From positions 682,001 to 746,000 of the forward strand of contig JAEZST010000022.1 of NCBI GenBank assembly GCA_023443865.1: a stretch of DNA of 64,000 nt. Direction: 5' to 3'. Below are positions 33,087-41,566 of this stretch, one piece after another. Positions within the stretch are counted from its first letter, which is position 1; every line of letters begins with the position of its first letter. The position numbers and the translations under genes are program-made. Source of the DNA: Spirochaetota bacterium (lineage in GTDB: Bacteria; Spirochaetota; Spirochaetia; Treponematales; Treponemataceae). The notes under the pieces are model-generated. The model worked only from the letters and a program-made list of their open reading frames with translations. It did no database searches and was not told where the DNA came from.

Positions 33087-34355
33087 TTACCGGGGGGCGG
33101 GGAAGGCGTTGCCGGAGAAGCTCCCCCCCTCAAGAGTGAGGGCGCCCCGGCGCGAGGCGAACTCTTCGGCGGCGTTGTCCTCGAACGCGCAATCCCGAAG
33201 CGTCAGGTCCCTGCTTTCTGAATCGGCCGAAAAGAGCGAGGAGCCCCAGTTGCCGCGAAAGGCGCACCTTTCGAATAGGACGGCGTCGCTCGAGGCGATT
33301 TCCACGAGGTCGAACTCCCCGGTGTCCTCGAAGGCGACGTCGCGGAAGGCGACGCCCTCGGAGCGCGCTATCGTGACGAGTCCGTAGGTGCAGTCGTGAA
33401 CGCGCGAGCCTTCCATGACGAAGTCGCTGGTTCGCTCCAGTCCCACGCCGTAGGTACCCGAGCCGTAAAGGTCGCAGGAGCGGACAGAAACCCCCTCGCA
33501 ATTTTTGAACCTGATGACCCCGCCCAGGCAATAGCCGGGAACCGTGTGTCCCAGCGTGAGCCCCCCGACCGAAATTCCCGAACAGGTATCGAAGGAAAGA
33601 ACCCAGCCGTAGGCCGGCCGGATCATGAGCGTCGCCAGTCCGTCGCCCTCGAGGGTGAGGTTGGTCACGTTCCTGATGACCGGGCAGGGCCCGTCGTACT
33701 CGTCGACCCAGGAAACGTAGCGGTTTTTTACGCGGTAGCCCTCGGAGAGGTCGTAGTCGCCCGGGGCGACGCGGATGATGCGGTCCGGGCCGATGGCGGA
33801 CAGCAGCTCGGCGACGCTTCGTACCGTAACCGCCTTGCCGTCGACGAGGGTTATGGCGAGCAGTTCCGCGGGGTCGGCGATCGGGGCTACCGCCGCCGCG
33901 AGGATGCGGGCGGTTTCCACGCGCACGGCCTTCATGCGCAGGTTGTTCGAGGCGTCCACGTAGACGGTCACGATTACCTCGGCGCCGAGCATCTTGCCGA
34001 TGGACTGGGCCGAGTCGTCGCTTACGTCGCCCGAGAGTTGGAAGCGAAGCTCGTCGCGGACCGCGTCGATATCCTTTCGCTCGAGCATGACGAGGCGGCC
34101 GGAGGCGAGGAGGGCCTGGGTGGCGGCGTCGGTAAGGTAGTCGGCGAGCAGGCGGGAATCGGTTTTTCCCGGCACCACGGCCACGCGGTTTCCGTCGCCG
34201 AGGCTCGCGGCGACGCTGAGCGAGACGGAGGCGATGGCCGCGTCGAGGGTAGGCGAGGCGGCGCCCAGGGCGGCGGGCAATGAGAGTGCCAGGAAGGCGG
34301 CGAGGGCTGAGCCTTTAAGGCGCGAAGGGGCGCGGGCCAGAAGGTTGTACGTCAT
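33087..34355 (-). CDS. Exported CsgG-like plus parallel beta-helix protein
   Basis: 422 aa. Signal peptide with core SALAAFLALSLPAALGA. Residues ~35-165 resemble the CsgG/LpoB-type periplasmic domain of spirochaetal proteins: RLLADYLTDAATQALLASGRLVMLERKDIDAVRDELRF, then SAQSIGKMLGAEVIVTVYVD. Residues ~185-422 are a right-handed parallel beta-helix with ~22-residue turns (SVRSCDLYGSGTYGVGLERTS, LTLRDCAFEDNAAEEF). Start at ATG 34355, where the signal peptide begins. Probably periplasmic or surface; no enzyme residues recognised. Confidence 0.75.
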   Translation of the reverse strand: MTYNLLARAPSRLKGSALAAFLALSLPAALGAASPTLDAAIASVSLSVAASLGDGNRVAVVPGKTDSRLLADYLTDAATQALLASGRLVMLERKDIDAVRDELRFQLSGDVSDDSAQSIGKMLGAEVIVTVYVDASNNLRMKAVRVETARILAAAVAPIADPAELLAITLVDGKAVTVRSVAELLSAIGPDRIIRVAPGDYDLSEGYRVKNRYVSWVDEYDGPCPVIRNVTNLTLEGDGLATLMIRPAYGWVLSFDTCSGISVGGLTLGHTVPGYCLGGVIRFKNCEGVSVRSCDLYGSGTYGVGLERTSDFVMEGSRVHDCTYGLVTIARSEGVAFRDVAFEDTGEFDLVEIASSDAVLFERCAFRGNWGSSLFSADSESRDLTLRDCAFEDNAAEEFASRRGALTLEGGSFSGNAFPAPR

Positions 34356-34458
34356 TTTCCCATTTTCCCGGGGACGGCGCCGTTCTGTCAATCGAAATAA
34401 TCGGGGGAACGCCCGGGATCGCCGGCTGTCCGACGGAGGGATTCGCCGAGCCCCGCGT

Positions 34459-35607
34459 TCAGAAGAGCTTGGTCAGTGCCCTCATTCCCTTCTTGCGCGA
34501 ATCGATCCAGAATAGGGGACCCTTGCCGAATTTCGCGAATTGCGCGACTCCGAGCAATTTCTTAACGATGGCGCGCACGGTATCTCGCGCCGATTCCGGG
34601 GCGTCGCGGAGGGCTTCCTCGGCGTAGGACGCGACGTGCTGCACCGCCGCCTCGAGCAGGTAATCGTTAAAGGGGACTTCGACGATGCTTGAGGGCACGG
34701 GCCTAACGCGTCGCGCAGGCTTGTCGTAGCCGAGTCCGCGAACCGCGGCGGCGAAAGAGGAGAGGGCTTCTTTATAGAGCTTGCTGGGCCGAATGGTCGG
34801 CTCGTAAAGCACCGGGATAACCGATTCGAGATTGCGTTCCTCCCAGGCCAGGGGCGCGATATCCAGGGGATTGTCGTAGAGGGCGAGGCCGTTCCCGAAT
34901 TCCTTTTCCAGTGCGTCGGAGAAGGCGGCGTTGCCCGCGGTAGGGCCCGCGAAGGCGCAAACGTTGATTTCCACCCGTTTCTCCAATCCGGCGGCGGCCA
35001 ATTCGTCCCGAAGGTAGAGGCCGTACGCCGTTGACATGAGGCCGCCGAGGCTGTGGCCGGTGAGGCTCAGGGCGACGCGCTTGCGGGAATCGGCGGCGAG
35101 AAGGCCCATGAGCCAGTGAAACGCGGTTTTGCCCCCGTCCGCGAGGCTTTCGTGGATATCGAGGGCAGTATCGGCGGCCATTGAGATCCACGCGTCACGG
35201 TGCTTCGTTTTTGGGGAGCGTCTCGTCCAGGGAACCATGCCGCTGACGGCGAGGTCCTGGAATATCCAGCTGGTAATGGAACCGGGATTGGTTCCCCGGA
35301 AGACGAGGGCGTATCGTTCGGTTTCGGCCCCGACCCTTCCGGGAATTTTCGCGGCGAACATGAGGCTGTCGGTCAGGAGGAGGCCCTTTTTCCGGTAGGC
35401 AACCGGGCCCCAAACGATTTCCCCGACGCCTGAATCCGCGGCGCACCGCTCCACGGCCGCCCGTACTCCCCGCTCGACCTTTTCCCGGTTGGGGTTCCAG
35501 CATTCGGCGTAGGAAAGGTAGGAGAGAACGGCGAGTCGCGCGTCGTCGGGCGGCATGGCCCCGCGTTCCCGTTCGGCGAAAAAGGGCCGTTTAGGCGTAT
35601 TCCTCAT
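34459..35607 (-). CDS. Class 3 lipase-family protein
   Basis: 382 aa. ERYALVFRGTNPGSITSW precedes the nucleophile elbow LSLTGHSLGGLMSTAYGLYL, the G-H-S-L-G of lipase class 3. VCAFAGPTAGN and YDNPLDIAPL follow as in the family, the latter carrying the catalytic Asp. No obvious signal peptide. Likely triacylglycerol or phospholipid esterase. Start uncertain between ATG 35607 and 35622. Confidence 0.8.
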   Translation of the reverse strand: MRNTPKRPFFAERERGAMPPDDARLAVLSYLSYAECWNPNREKVERGVRAAVERCAADSGVGEIVWGPVAYRKKGLLLTDSLMFAAKIPGRVGAETERYALVFRGTNPGSITSWIFQDLAVSGMVPWTRRSPKTKHRDAWISMAADTALDIHESLADGGKTAFHWLMGLLAADSRKRVALSLTGHSLGGLMSTAYGLYLRDELAAAGLEKRVEINVCAFAGPTAGNAAFSDALEKEFGNGLALYDNPLDIAPLAWEERNLESVIPVLYEPTIRPSKLYKEALSSFAAAVRGLGYDKPARRVRPVPSSIVEVPFNDYLLEAAVQHVASYAEEALRDAPESARDTVRAIVKKLLGVAQFAKFGKGPLFWIDSRKKGMRALTKLF

Positions 35608-35656
35608 GCCCCTAGTGTACATTCCGCCGCCGAATGCCGCAAGGTTTTTAAGGCGG

Positions 35657-37756
35657 TTAGGGGGTTTCGGCGAGTTGAAGGAGGGCGTCGGCGACGGCGG
35701 CGGGCTTTTCCTGATGCGGGAGGTGTCCGGTCCCGGGCAAGACAGCGTAACGGGTTACCCTTTCGCCGAGAACGGAGCGCAGGGGCGCGCTCCCTTTCAG
35801 GGATAGTATGCGGTCCTCGCTCCCCCAGAGCACCAAAAAGCGGACGCCCTCGTTGGCGAGCTTCTCGAGCCCCCGCGTGAAGCGGCCTCGGGAGACGAGG
35901 GCGAGCCGGAGGTAGTCCCGGAAGGAGGAGTAGTACGCCCTCAGTTGGGTTTCGCTTTCCACCCGCGCCATGACGCGCTCCCTGAGGAAGGCTTGGTCGG
36001 TCTCGCCCAAATTCCCGAGTTTCGAGTAATAGGGCATAAGGGAGCGGTATGCCGCCTCTCCGCGGTTCCGGTAGGCGCGATAGCCCCGCTCGGCGAGACC
36101 GGGAACGAATACCGCGAGTATTTTGGCGCTGAAGGGCTCCGCGGTGGGAAGGCCCCCGTCCAGGAACGCGAGGCTCGCCGGCAAGGAGGGATCGCGCACG
36201 CCTGAACGGCCGCTTTCGCGCAGGGAAAAGGCCGCAAGCTCGCAGACCGCCGCGCCGAGGGAACTCCCCACGAGATGGACCGGGGCAGAATTCCGGGCAT
36301 GGGCCATGACCGCGCGGACGGCCCGGGCGTGGACCTTCATCGTTGCCGTTCCGGGAGCGATCGAGCGCCCGAAGCCCGGCAGGTCCGGGGCGATAACACG
36401 GTAGCCCCGCTCGGCAAGCAGGGGGAAAAGGGCGCGCCAGGAATCGGCCTCGTCTCCGAGGCCATGGACCAGGATGAACGTACCCCGGGCCTTTTTCGCG
36501 GCCGACCCGGCGCGCGCTTCGGTATCGGCCGGGTGAATTCCTTGAAGCGCCTTTTCGGCTTTCAGGCTCGGCGAAGCGGTATCGTAGAGGAAAAGCCGTC
36601 CCGTTTCCGGGGTTTCGAGCCAGCGGCCGTAGGGCGCGAGAGCGGGAGCCGGGGGCATGAAGGTCCTTCCCGGCCTTGACTGCGCGGGTATGAAATACTC
36701 GATCTGGTCCAACTCGTTCCCGCCGAGGCCGGTGGAACGGAATTCGCGAAGGGGAAAACCGCCCGAGGCCTCGGCGATTTTGCGGCTCGCGGTATTCCTT
36801 CGGTCCACGGGATAGCGGAAACCGTCGACGTCCATACGCGATCCCGCCCACAGGACGGCCTTCCGTACCGCTTCCAGGCCATACCCCTTCCCCTGCCGAT
36901 CAGACGCGACCCAGACGCCGATCTCCGGCGCGGTTTCAGAAAGGCCGTGAATGCCCACGCAGCCTATAAAGGCGCCGGTGCCCCGCTCGGTTATGGCGAA
37001 TTGGAGGGTTTTTCCCTCGTTCCCCTCCCGGATGGACGATTCGATGAACGCGTCGGTTTCGTCTATCGATTCTGCGGGCTTCGGATACATATAACGGGCG
37101 ATGTCGGCGGTGAAGGCACGGAAAACCGATTCGCGATGGGCGGGAGACAGGGGAACGAGGGCGAGCCGTTCCGAATAGAGGGAAAGGGAGCCCGGAAAAG
37201 AGAGGAGCCCGGGCGTCCCCTTCGAGGGTAACAGGCGCAGTACCCGGATCTCGCGCTTGAGCCAGGGAATGGGTATGGCGCTTCCGGCGCGCTCGATGGC
37301 GCGGTTTTCGGCGAGGGCTAGGCCCGGCGTAACGAACCGGGGCTCGAAGCCCAGGTCTTTCTCGTAGTCGTCGAGGTTGAGTTCTCCCCGTTCGGGCGCC
37401 ACCTCGGCGAGATAGTAATCGGACCGCATGTCGAGGAGGTCTTTCGGGTTTTTACCGGCGGGCCTGCGTTCCCGCACGGTGAGGTACGGGCCCGAAAGGG
37501 CGGTGAGGGCATGGCCCGTTTCCTCGATCATTTCCCGTTCCAGGGCGGCTTCGGGGGTTTCTCCCGCCTCGACGCCGCCGCCGGGAAATTTCCAATCGCC
37601 GGTCTTTTCGGAGCGAACCATGAGCAACGTGCCCCCGACGTACGCGATTGCCCTGACGGCATGCCGGGTTACCGCGCCTTCGGCCTTGAATCCTTTCGGA
37701 AGGGCGACGATGTCGAGTGAACGTACGGTGGCCGTCGCGAATTTTTTTTGTCTCAC
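35657..37756 (-). CDS. NUDIX-GNAT-alpha/beta-hydrolase triple-domain fusion
   Basis: 699 aa in one uninterrupted frame. Residues ~31-150: NUDIX hydrolase, box GGGVEAGETPEAALEREM... with R-E-x-x-E-E-T-G intact (~59-82). Residues ~193-360: RimJ-like GNAT with acetyl-CoA loop RQGKGYG (~287-293). Residues ~425-699: alpha/beta hydrolase with FILVHGLGD, nucleophile elbow GSSLG (Ser499), acid in LWGSEDRI, His in GTGHLPH. All three active sites look complete. Start GTG at 37756, which has GAGGAG 7 nt upstream; the ATGs above it lack one. Substrates unknown. No signal peptide. It lies 50 nt after the lipase on the same strand. I know no named protein with this architecture. Confidence 0.85.
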   Translation of the reverse strand: MRQKKFATATVRSLDIVALPKGFKAEGAVTRHAVRAIAYVGGTLLMVRSEKTGDWKFPGGGVEAGETPEAALEREMIEETGHALTALSGPYLTVRERRPAGKNPKDLLDMRSDYYLAEVAPERGELNLDDYEKDLGFEPRFVTPGLALAENRAIERAGSAIPIPWLKREIRVLRLLPSKGTPGLLSFPGSLSLYSERLALVPLSPAHRESVFRAFTADIARYMYPKPAESIDETDAFIESSIREGNEGKTLQFAITERGTGAFIGCVGIHGLSETAPEIGVWVASDRQGKGYGLEAVRKAVLWAGSRMDVDGFRYPVDRRNTASRKIAEASGGFPLREFRSTGLGGNELDQIEYFIPAQSRPGRTFMPPAPALAPYGRWLETPETGRLFLYDTASPSLKAEKALQGIHPADTEARAGSAAKKARGTFILVHGLGDEADSWRALFPLLAERGYRVIAPDLPGFGRSIAPGTATMKVHARAVRAVMAHARNSAPVHLVGSSLGAAVCELAAFSLRESGRSGVRDPSLPASLAFLDGGLPTAEPFSAKILAVFVPGLAERGYRAYRNRGEAAYRSLMPYYSKLGNLGETDQAFLRERVMARVESETQLRAYYSSFRDYLRLALVSRGRFTRGLEKLANEGVRFLVLWGSEDRILSLKGSAPLRSVLGERVTRYAVLPGTGHLPHQEKPAAVADALLQLAETP

Positions 37757-37831
37757 AGGCTTTCTCCTCGTAAGGATCATACCGGTTGAACCGACGGGTT
37801 TCAACACGACGCGAGCGGGCGTTGGGAGGGG

Positions 37832-37874
37832 GAAAAAAAGCCGCTCCGGTTTGCCCGAAGGCTGTAGGAACGGC
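37832..37874 (-). terminator. Rho-independent terminator of the ABC operon
   Basis: Stem GCCGTTCC/GGAGCGGC (37867-37874 with 37840-37847, one G-U pair), with a smaller stem in the loop, followed by T7 (37833-37839) on the minus strand. 18 nt past the last permease stop. Confidence 0.8.
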
Positions 37875-37891
37875 GTCGTTGGCGCGCGGGC

Positions 37892-38536
37892 TCAGTAGCG
37901 GGCTTTCTGGGTCCGCACGACGAGGGACAGGCTGAAGTTTACGGTAAAGTACATCAGCAAAAGCACGGTAAAAAGCAGGAATACCTGGGTGCCGTTGGCG
38001 AACCTTCCCATGATGATCATGCCCTTGCCGGTAAGTTCCTCGATGCCGACCGCCCAGAGGAAGGAAGTATCCTTGATTACGGTGATGAACTGCGAGAGGA
38101 GCGAGGGCAGCATATTGCGCAGGGCCTGGGGCAGGATGATCGACTTGAGGGCGCCGCCCACGGAGAACCCCTGAGAGTAAGCCGCCTCGTATTGGCCTTT
38201 CTTGATCGAGTTAAGCCCGCCCCGCACGATTTCGGCGATGACTGCGGAGGTAAACAGGGTCATGGAAAGGATTCCCGTGTCGATCGCCTTCATGGGAACG
38301 AGAAACCGCATGGCGAGGATTACCAGGAGGTTCGGCACGTTTCGGAAAAACTCTATGTACGCAGAGCAGAGCCGGGCGACTATCCTGTTTTGCCCTCCCT
38401 TTCCCAACGCGAGGACGATACCGATAAAGATGCTGAAGAAGATGGCCATGAACGCGATATAGAGCGTCGTTTGAAGGCCCTTCAGGAGAAATACCAGATT
38501 GACCGGAGTGAATACGGTCGCGAATGCCTCGATCAT
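37892..38536 (-). CDS. Amino-acid ABC transporter permease (second)
   Basis: 214 aa. Four to five transmembrane segments of the HisM/GlnP type (LKGLQTTLYIAFMAIFFSIFIGIVLALG first). The EAA loop is YEAAYSQGFSVGGALKSIILPQALRN. Start codon overlaps the end of the first permease gene (38533-38536) as ATGA. Forms the inner-membrane channel with its neighbour. Terminator follows. Confidence 0.92.
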   Translation of the reverse strand: MIEAFATVFTPVNLVFLLKGLQTTLYIAFMAIFFSIFIGIVLALGKGGQNRIVARLCSAYIEFFRNVPNLLVILAMRFLVPMKAIDTGILSMTLFTSAVIAEIVRGGLNSIKKGQYEAAYSQGFSVGGALKSIILPQALRNMLPSLLSQFITVIKDTSFLWAVGIEELTGKGMIIMGRFANGTQVFLLFTVLLLMYFTVNFSLSLVVRTQKARY

Positions 38537-39273
38537 GCCTTGGCCCCCCCGATCGCCGTTCGGGCCGGTTTGGCCTGAGCCGACGTACCGCTTTCCGCCG
38601 CCGCGTCTCCGGCGTGGAAAATCTCCTCAAGCTTCCGCGAAAGCCTGGTGAGGGGATAGCAAAGGGCGAAATAAAGGAGCCCGGTGAACACGTAGGCGGG
38701 CCCGTAATACAGGTTGCCGCTGGACCAGGAATCCGTATGGTACATAAGGTCGCCGCCCGCGATGATGGCGAGGACCGAGCTGTTCTTGATCAGGTTTACC
38801 GCCACGTTCGTGAGGGGCGGAAGCATTACCTTGATGGCCTGGGGCAGGATTATTTCCCGCATGGCCCCGGCGTAGGTGAAACCCTGGGAGTAGGCGGCCT
38901 CGAGCTGCCCGCGGGGAATGGCGCCGATGCCCGAACGTACGACTTCGGCGACGTAGGCCCCGGTGTAGATCGAGAGGGCCGCGAAGCCGATAATCAGGGT
39001 CGGAAGGACGATACCGATATAGGGCAGTCCGTTATACCAGAAAAAGACCTGGATCACGAGCGGTGTGTTTTGTATGAATTCGACGTATACGCGGTTGACC
39101 GTCCTGAGGAAGGCGCTGCGCGACGTCGCGAAGGTGCCGAACACCGCCCCGAGAACCAGGGCGATAAGCAGGGCCACCAACGACACGATTACGGTCGTCA
39201 GCAGCCCCTGTCCGAACACTTTCCAATCGACAAGCAGGGCTTGCCATTTGAAGAGCGCGAACGGACCGGTCAT
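38533..39273 (-). CDS. Amino-acid ABC transporter permease (first)
   Basis: 246 aa. Transmembrane segments including LLTTVIVSLVALLIALVLGAVFG and EFIQNTPLVIQVFFWY. The EAA loop is LEAAYSQGFTYAGAMREIILPQAIK. Ends in an Ala/Thr/Ser-rich cytoplasmic tail. Begins 1 nt after the solute-binding gene stop. Pairs with the second permease; the set resembles polar amino-acid importers. Confidence 0.92.
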   Translation of the reverse strand: MTGPFALFKWQALLVDWKVFGQGLLTTVIVSLVALLIALVLGAVFGTFATSRSAFLRTVNRVYVEFIQNTPLVIQVFFWYNGLPYIGIVLPTLIIGFAALSIYTGAYVAEVVRSGIGAIPRGQLEAAYSQGFTYAGAMREIILPQAIKVMLPPLTNVAVNLIKNSSVLAIIAGGDLMYHTDSWSSGNLYYGPAYVFTGLLYFALCYPLTRLSRKLEEIFHAGDAAAESGTSAQAKPARTAIGGAKA

Positions 39274-39274
39274 A

Positions 39275-40066
39275 TCACTGCAAGCCCCATTTCGCGAGGA
39301 GGGCGTCCAGGGAACCGTCCGCCTTCATCTTGGAGACGACGCCGTTGGCGACGCCCGCGAGGGTCTTGTTGGCGAGCTTGGTGGCCGCGCCGTACTGCTG
39401 GGGGGCGAAACGCTCGCTCAAGATGACGGAGTTGGCGTCCACGTAACCCGCGAGGATGGCGGCGTCTACCGAGAAGGCGTCGACGCGGCCCGATTCGAGG
39501 GCGGTCTTGATCTCGGGATAGCTGGCGTACTCGGAGAACTTGAGGCTGAACCCGCCTTCGGCCGCGGCGGCCTCGAGGGATTTCTTGGTGGTCGCGCTCT
39601 GCGCCACGCCGACGGTCTTGCCGGCGAGGTCCTTGAGGAGCTTGATTCCCGAGTCTTTCTTCACCAGGAGGGCGACGCCGTCGGTGAAATAGGGATCGGT
39701 GAAGTTATAGCTGAGCTTCCGTTCCTCGGTGATGGTGAAGGTGGCGAGGACCATGTCGAGCTCGCCCGAGTCGAGGAGGGGCCCGCGGGTTTTCGCGGTA
39801 ACGGCCTGGAATTCGACCTTGGAGGGATCGCCGAGGATTTCCTTGGCCATGGCCCGGGCGATATCGATCTCGAGGCCGGAAATCTCGCCCGTGGCGGGAT
39901 CTTTCAGGCCGAACTTGGGAACGTCGACCTTTACGCCGACCTTAAGCACGCCGGCCTTCTTGATCGCGTCGATCTCGGTGGCTCCGTCTTTGGAACCGCC
40001 CGCGAAGGAAAGGGAGACCGCTCCTGCGAGGAGCAGTCCGGTGAGGATGATGCGGGATTTTTTCAT
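39275..40066 (-). CDS. Aspartate/glutamate-type solute-binding protein (PEB1-like)
   Basis: 263 aa. Signal peptide SRIILTGLLLAGAVSLSFAGGSKDG, with the spirochaete-style A-G-G-S-K-D end. GVLKVGVKVDVPKFGLKDPATGEISG, then AKTRGPLLDSGELDMVLATFTITEERKLSYNFTDPYF and AQSATTKKSLEAA, closely follow the pattern of Campylobacter PEB1a, an aspartate/glutamate receptor. Periplasmic. The ATP-binding gene lies 75 nt upstream, permeases directly downstream. Substrate by analogy only. Confidence 0.9.
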   Translation of the reverse strand: MKKSRIILTGLLLAGAVSLSFAGGSKDGATEIDAIKKAGVLKVGVKVDVPKFGLKDPATGEISGLEIDIARAMAKEILGDPSKVEFQAVTAKTRGPLLDSGELDMVLATFTITEERKLSYNFTDPYFTDGVALLVKKDSGIKLLKDLAGKTVGVAQSATTKKSLEAAAAEGGFSLKFSEYASYPEIKTALESGRVDAFSVDAAILAGYVDANSVILSERFAPQQYGAATKLANKTLAGVANGVVSKMKADGSLDALLAKWGLQ

Positions 40067-40141
40067 GCGCTTTCTCCTTAAAAAAACTTGTTTTCCTAAA
40101 AAATGACGATGTTCACGTTGTCAATAGCGAGCCGGCAAACC

Positions 40142-40870
40142 TCACTTACGGAGTATTTTGCCCAGGAAGGCCTTGGCCCGGGGATGTTCCGGATTCGTGA
40201 AAAAATGGTCTGGGCTTCCCGTTTCGAGGATTTCCCCGTCGTCCATGAAGACTACCCGGTCGGCAACCTCGCGGGCGAAGCCCATTTCGTGGGTAACCAC
40301 CACCATGGTTATGTTTTCCTTGGAAAGCCCGATCATCACGTCGAGCACTTCCTGGATCATCTCCGGGTCGAGGGCGCTGGTGGGCTCGTCGAAAAGCATT
40401 ATTTTCGGGTTCATGCTCAACGCCCGCGCGATGGCTACGCGCTGTTGCTGGCCGCCCGAGAGTTGGGAGGGGTAGGAATCGAGCTTGTCCTTGAGGCCTA
40501 CCCGGTCCAGGTACTTCGCCGCAGTCTCGTTCGCTTCCGCCTTCGGCCGCTTTTGGATCTTTATGGGGGCGAGGGTGCAGTTTTCGAGCACCGTCTTGTG
40601 GGGGTACAGATTGAATTGCTGGAAGACCATGGCGGCGGACTCGCGGACCTTCCTCACCTGGGAATGGTGGCCGTCCAGGGCGATCCCGTTGACCTGGATT
40701 TTGCCGGAGCTTGGTTTTTCCAAATAATTCATGCAGCGGATCAGGGTGCTTTTACCCGAACCGCTCGGACCGATCACCACGAGTTTCTCGCCTTCGCGAA
40801 CGTTGAGATTCACGTCTTTGAGCACGTGGAGTTTACCGAAATGCTTATTGACGTTTTCAAGCTGTATCAT
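40142..40870 (-). CDS. Amino-acid ABC transporter ATPase (GlnQ type)
   Basis: 242 aa. Walker A GPSGSGKST, signature LSGGQQQRVAIARALS, Walker B IMLFDEPTSALDPEM, switch His in VVVTHEMGFA. Standard GlnQ/HisP length. First gene of the operon, preceded by a very AT-rich control region. Powers uptake through the two permeases downstream. Confidence 0.95.
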   Translation of the reverse strand: MIQLENVNKHFGKLHVLKDVNLNVREGEKLVVIGPSGSGKSTLIRCMNYLEKPSSGKIQVNGIALDGHHSQVRKVRESAAMVFQQFNLYPHKTVLENCTLAPIKIQKRPKAEANETAAKYLDRVGLKDKLDSYPSQLSGGQQQRVAIARALSMNPKIMLFDEPTSALDPEMIQEVLDVMIGLSKENITMVVVTHEMGFAREVADRVVFMDDGEILETGSPDHFFTNPEHPRAKAFLGKILRK

Positions 40871-40893
40871 ATTCAGCCTCCGTCACAGTGTGT

Positions 40894-40930
40894 TGCATAA
40901 ATATACATAATAAATGAATAAATAAACAAT
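40894..40930 (-). promoter_or_regulatory. AT-rich control region of the ABC operon
   Basis: Contains TGCATAAATATACA (40894-40907) and TGAATAAATAAACA (40914-40927), two related T-G-x-A-T-A-A-A-T-A-x-A-C-A elements 20 nt apart, i.e. two helical turns. They resemble ArgR boxes but a regulator cannot be named. The operon promoter must lie here; candidate TTGTTT-18-TATATT. Confidence 0.4.
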
Positions 40931-41040
40931 ATAAAACGCCCGTTTTAGCGCTCTTTTTTTTCAAAAACCGGTATAATGGGGAAACCTTTGATTGATTATG
41001 CGGAGTATTAGGATGTTTATGCGGGATTCAGGGTGGTTTG

Positions 41041-41541
41041 ATGACCGGGGGGCGTAATTTTACCGCGATCGACTTTGAGACCGCCAATTATCCGCGGGCC
41101 AGCGCCTGCGCCGTGGCGGTGGTCAGGGTTCGGGACGGGGAGATAGCCGATTCCTGGTATACCCTGCTGAAACCGCCGCCCGGCATGGAGATTCTTCGGT
41201 CCTTTACGGCCATTCACGGCATAACCAATGCGCAGGTAGGCCAGGCGCCGACCTTCGACGCCGCGTGGCCCGCCCTGCGCGATTTCATCGGCGACGACAC
41301 GCTGGTGGCCCATAACGCGCCGTTCGACCGCGGGGTGTTGCGCGCCTGTCTCGACTACTACGGCATAGATTTCCCCACGCCGCGCTTTGAGTGCACGGTA
41401 GTCCTTTCACGCCGTGCCTGGCCCTCGCTGGGAAACCACCGGCTCGATACGGTTTCCGCCCACCTGGGCATTTCGCTGCGGCACCATGAGGCATTAAGCG
41501 ACGCGATGGCCTGCGCGAGGATCAGGATCGCCGCGGGCTAA
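41041..41541 (+). CDS. DnaQ-like 3'-5' exonuclease
   Basis: 166 aa. DEDDh exonuclease: FTAIDFETAN (first D-x-E), HNAPFDRGVL (second Asp), and the H-x-A-x-x-D end LRHHEALSDAMACA. Resembles the stand-alone epsilon-like proteins used in DNA repair or RNA turnover, not full DnaQ. ATG 41041 with AGGGTGG just upstream. A TATAAT at 40972-40977 may be its -10. Convergent with the GH31 gene. Confidence 0.88.
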   Translation: MTGGRNFTAIDFETANYPRASACAVAVVRVRDGEIADSWYTLLKPPPGMEILRSFTAIHGITNAQVGQAPTFDAAWPALRDFIGDDTLVAHNAPFDRGVLRACLDYYGIDFPTPRFECTVVLSRRAWPSLGNHRLDTVSAHLGISLRHHEALSDAMACARIRIAAG

Positions 41542-41566
41542 CGCGGTCGGCTTGCCCGCGCGCTGC

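Noticed and set aside
40932..40947. Hairpin TAAAACG/CGTTTTA followed by T8 as a terminator
   Set aside because: No gene ends near it on the plus strand and the T run is separated from the stem; more likely part of the AT-rich control region.
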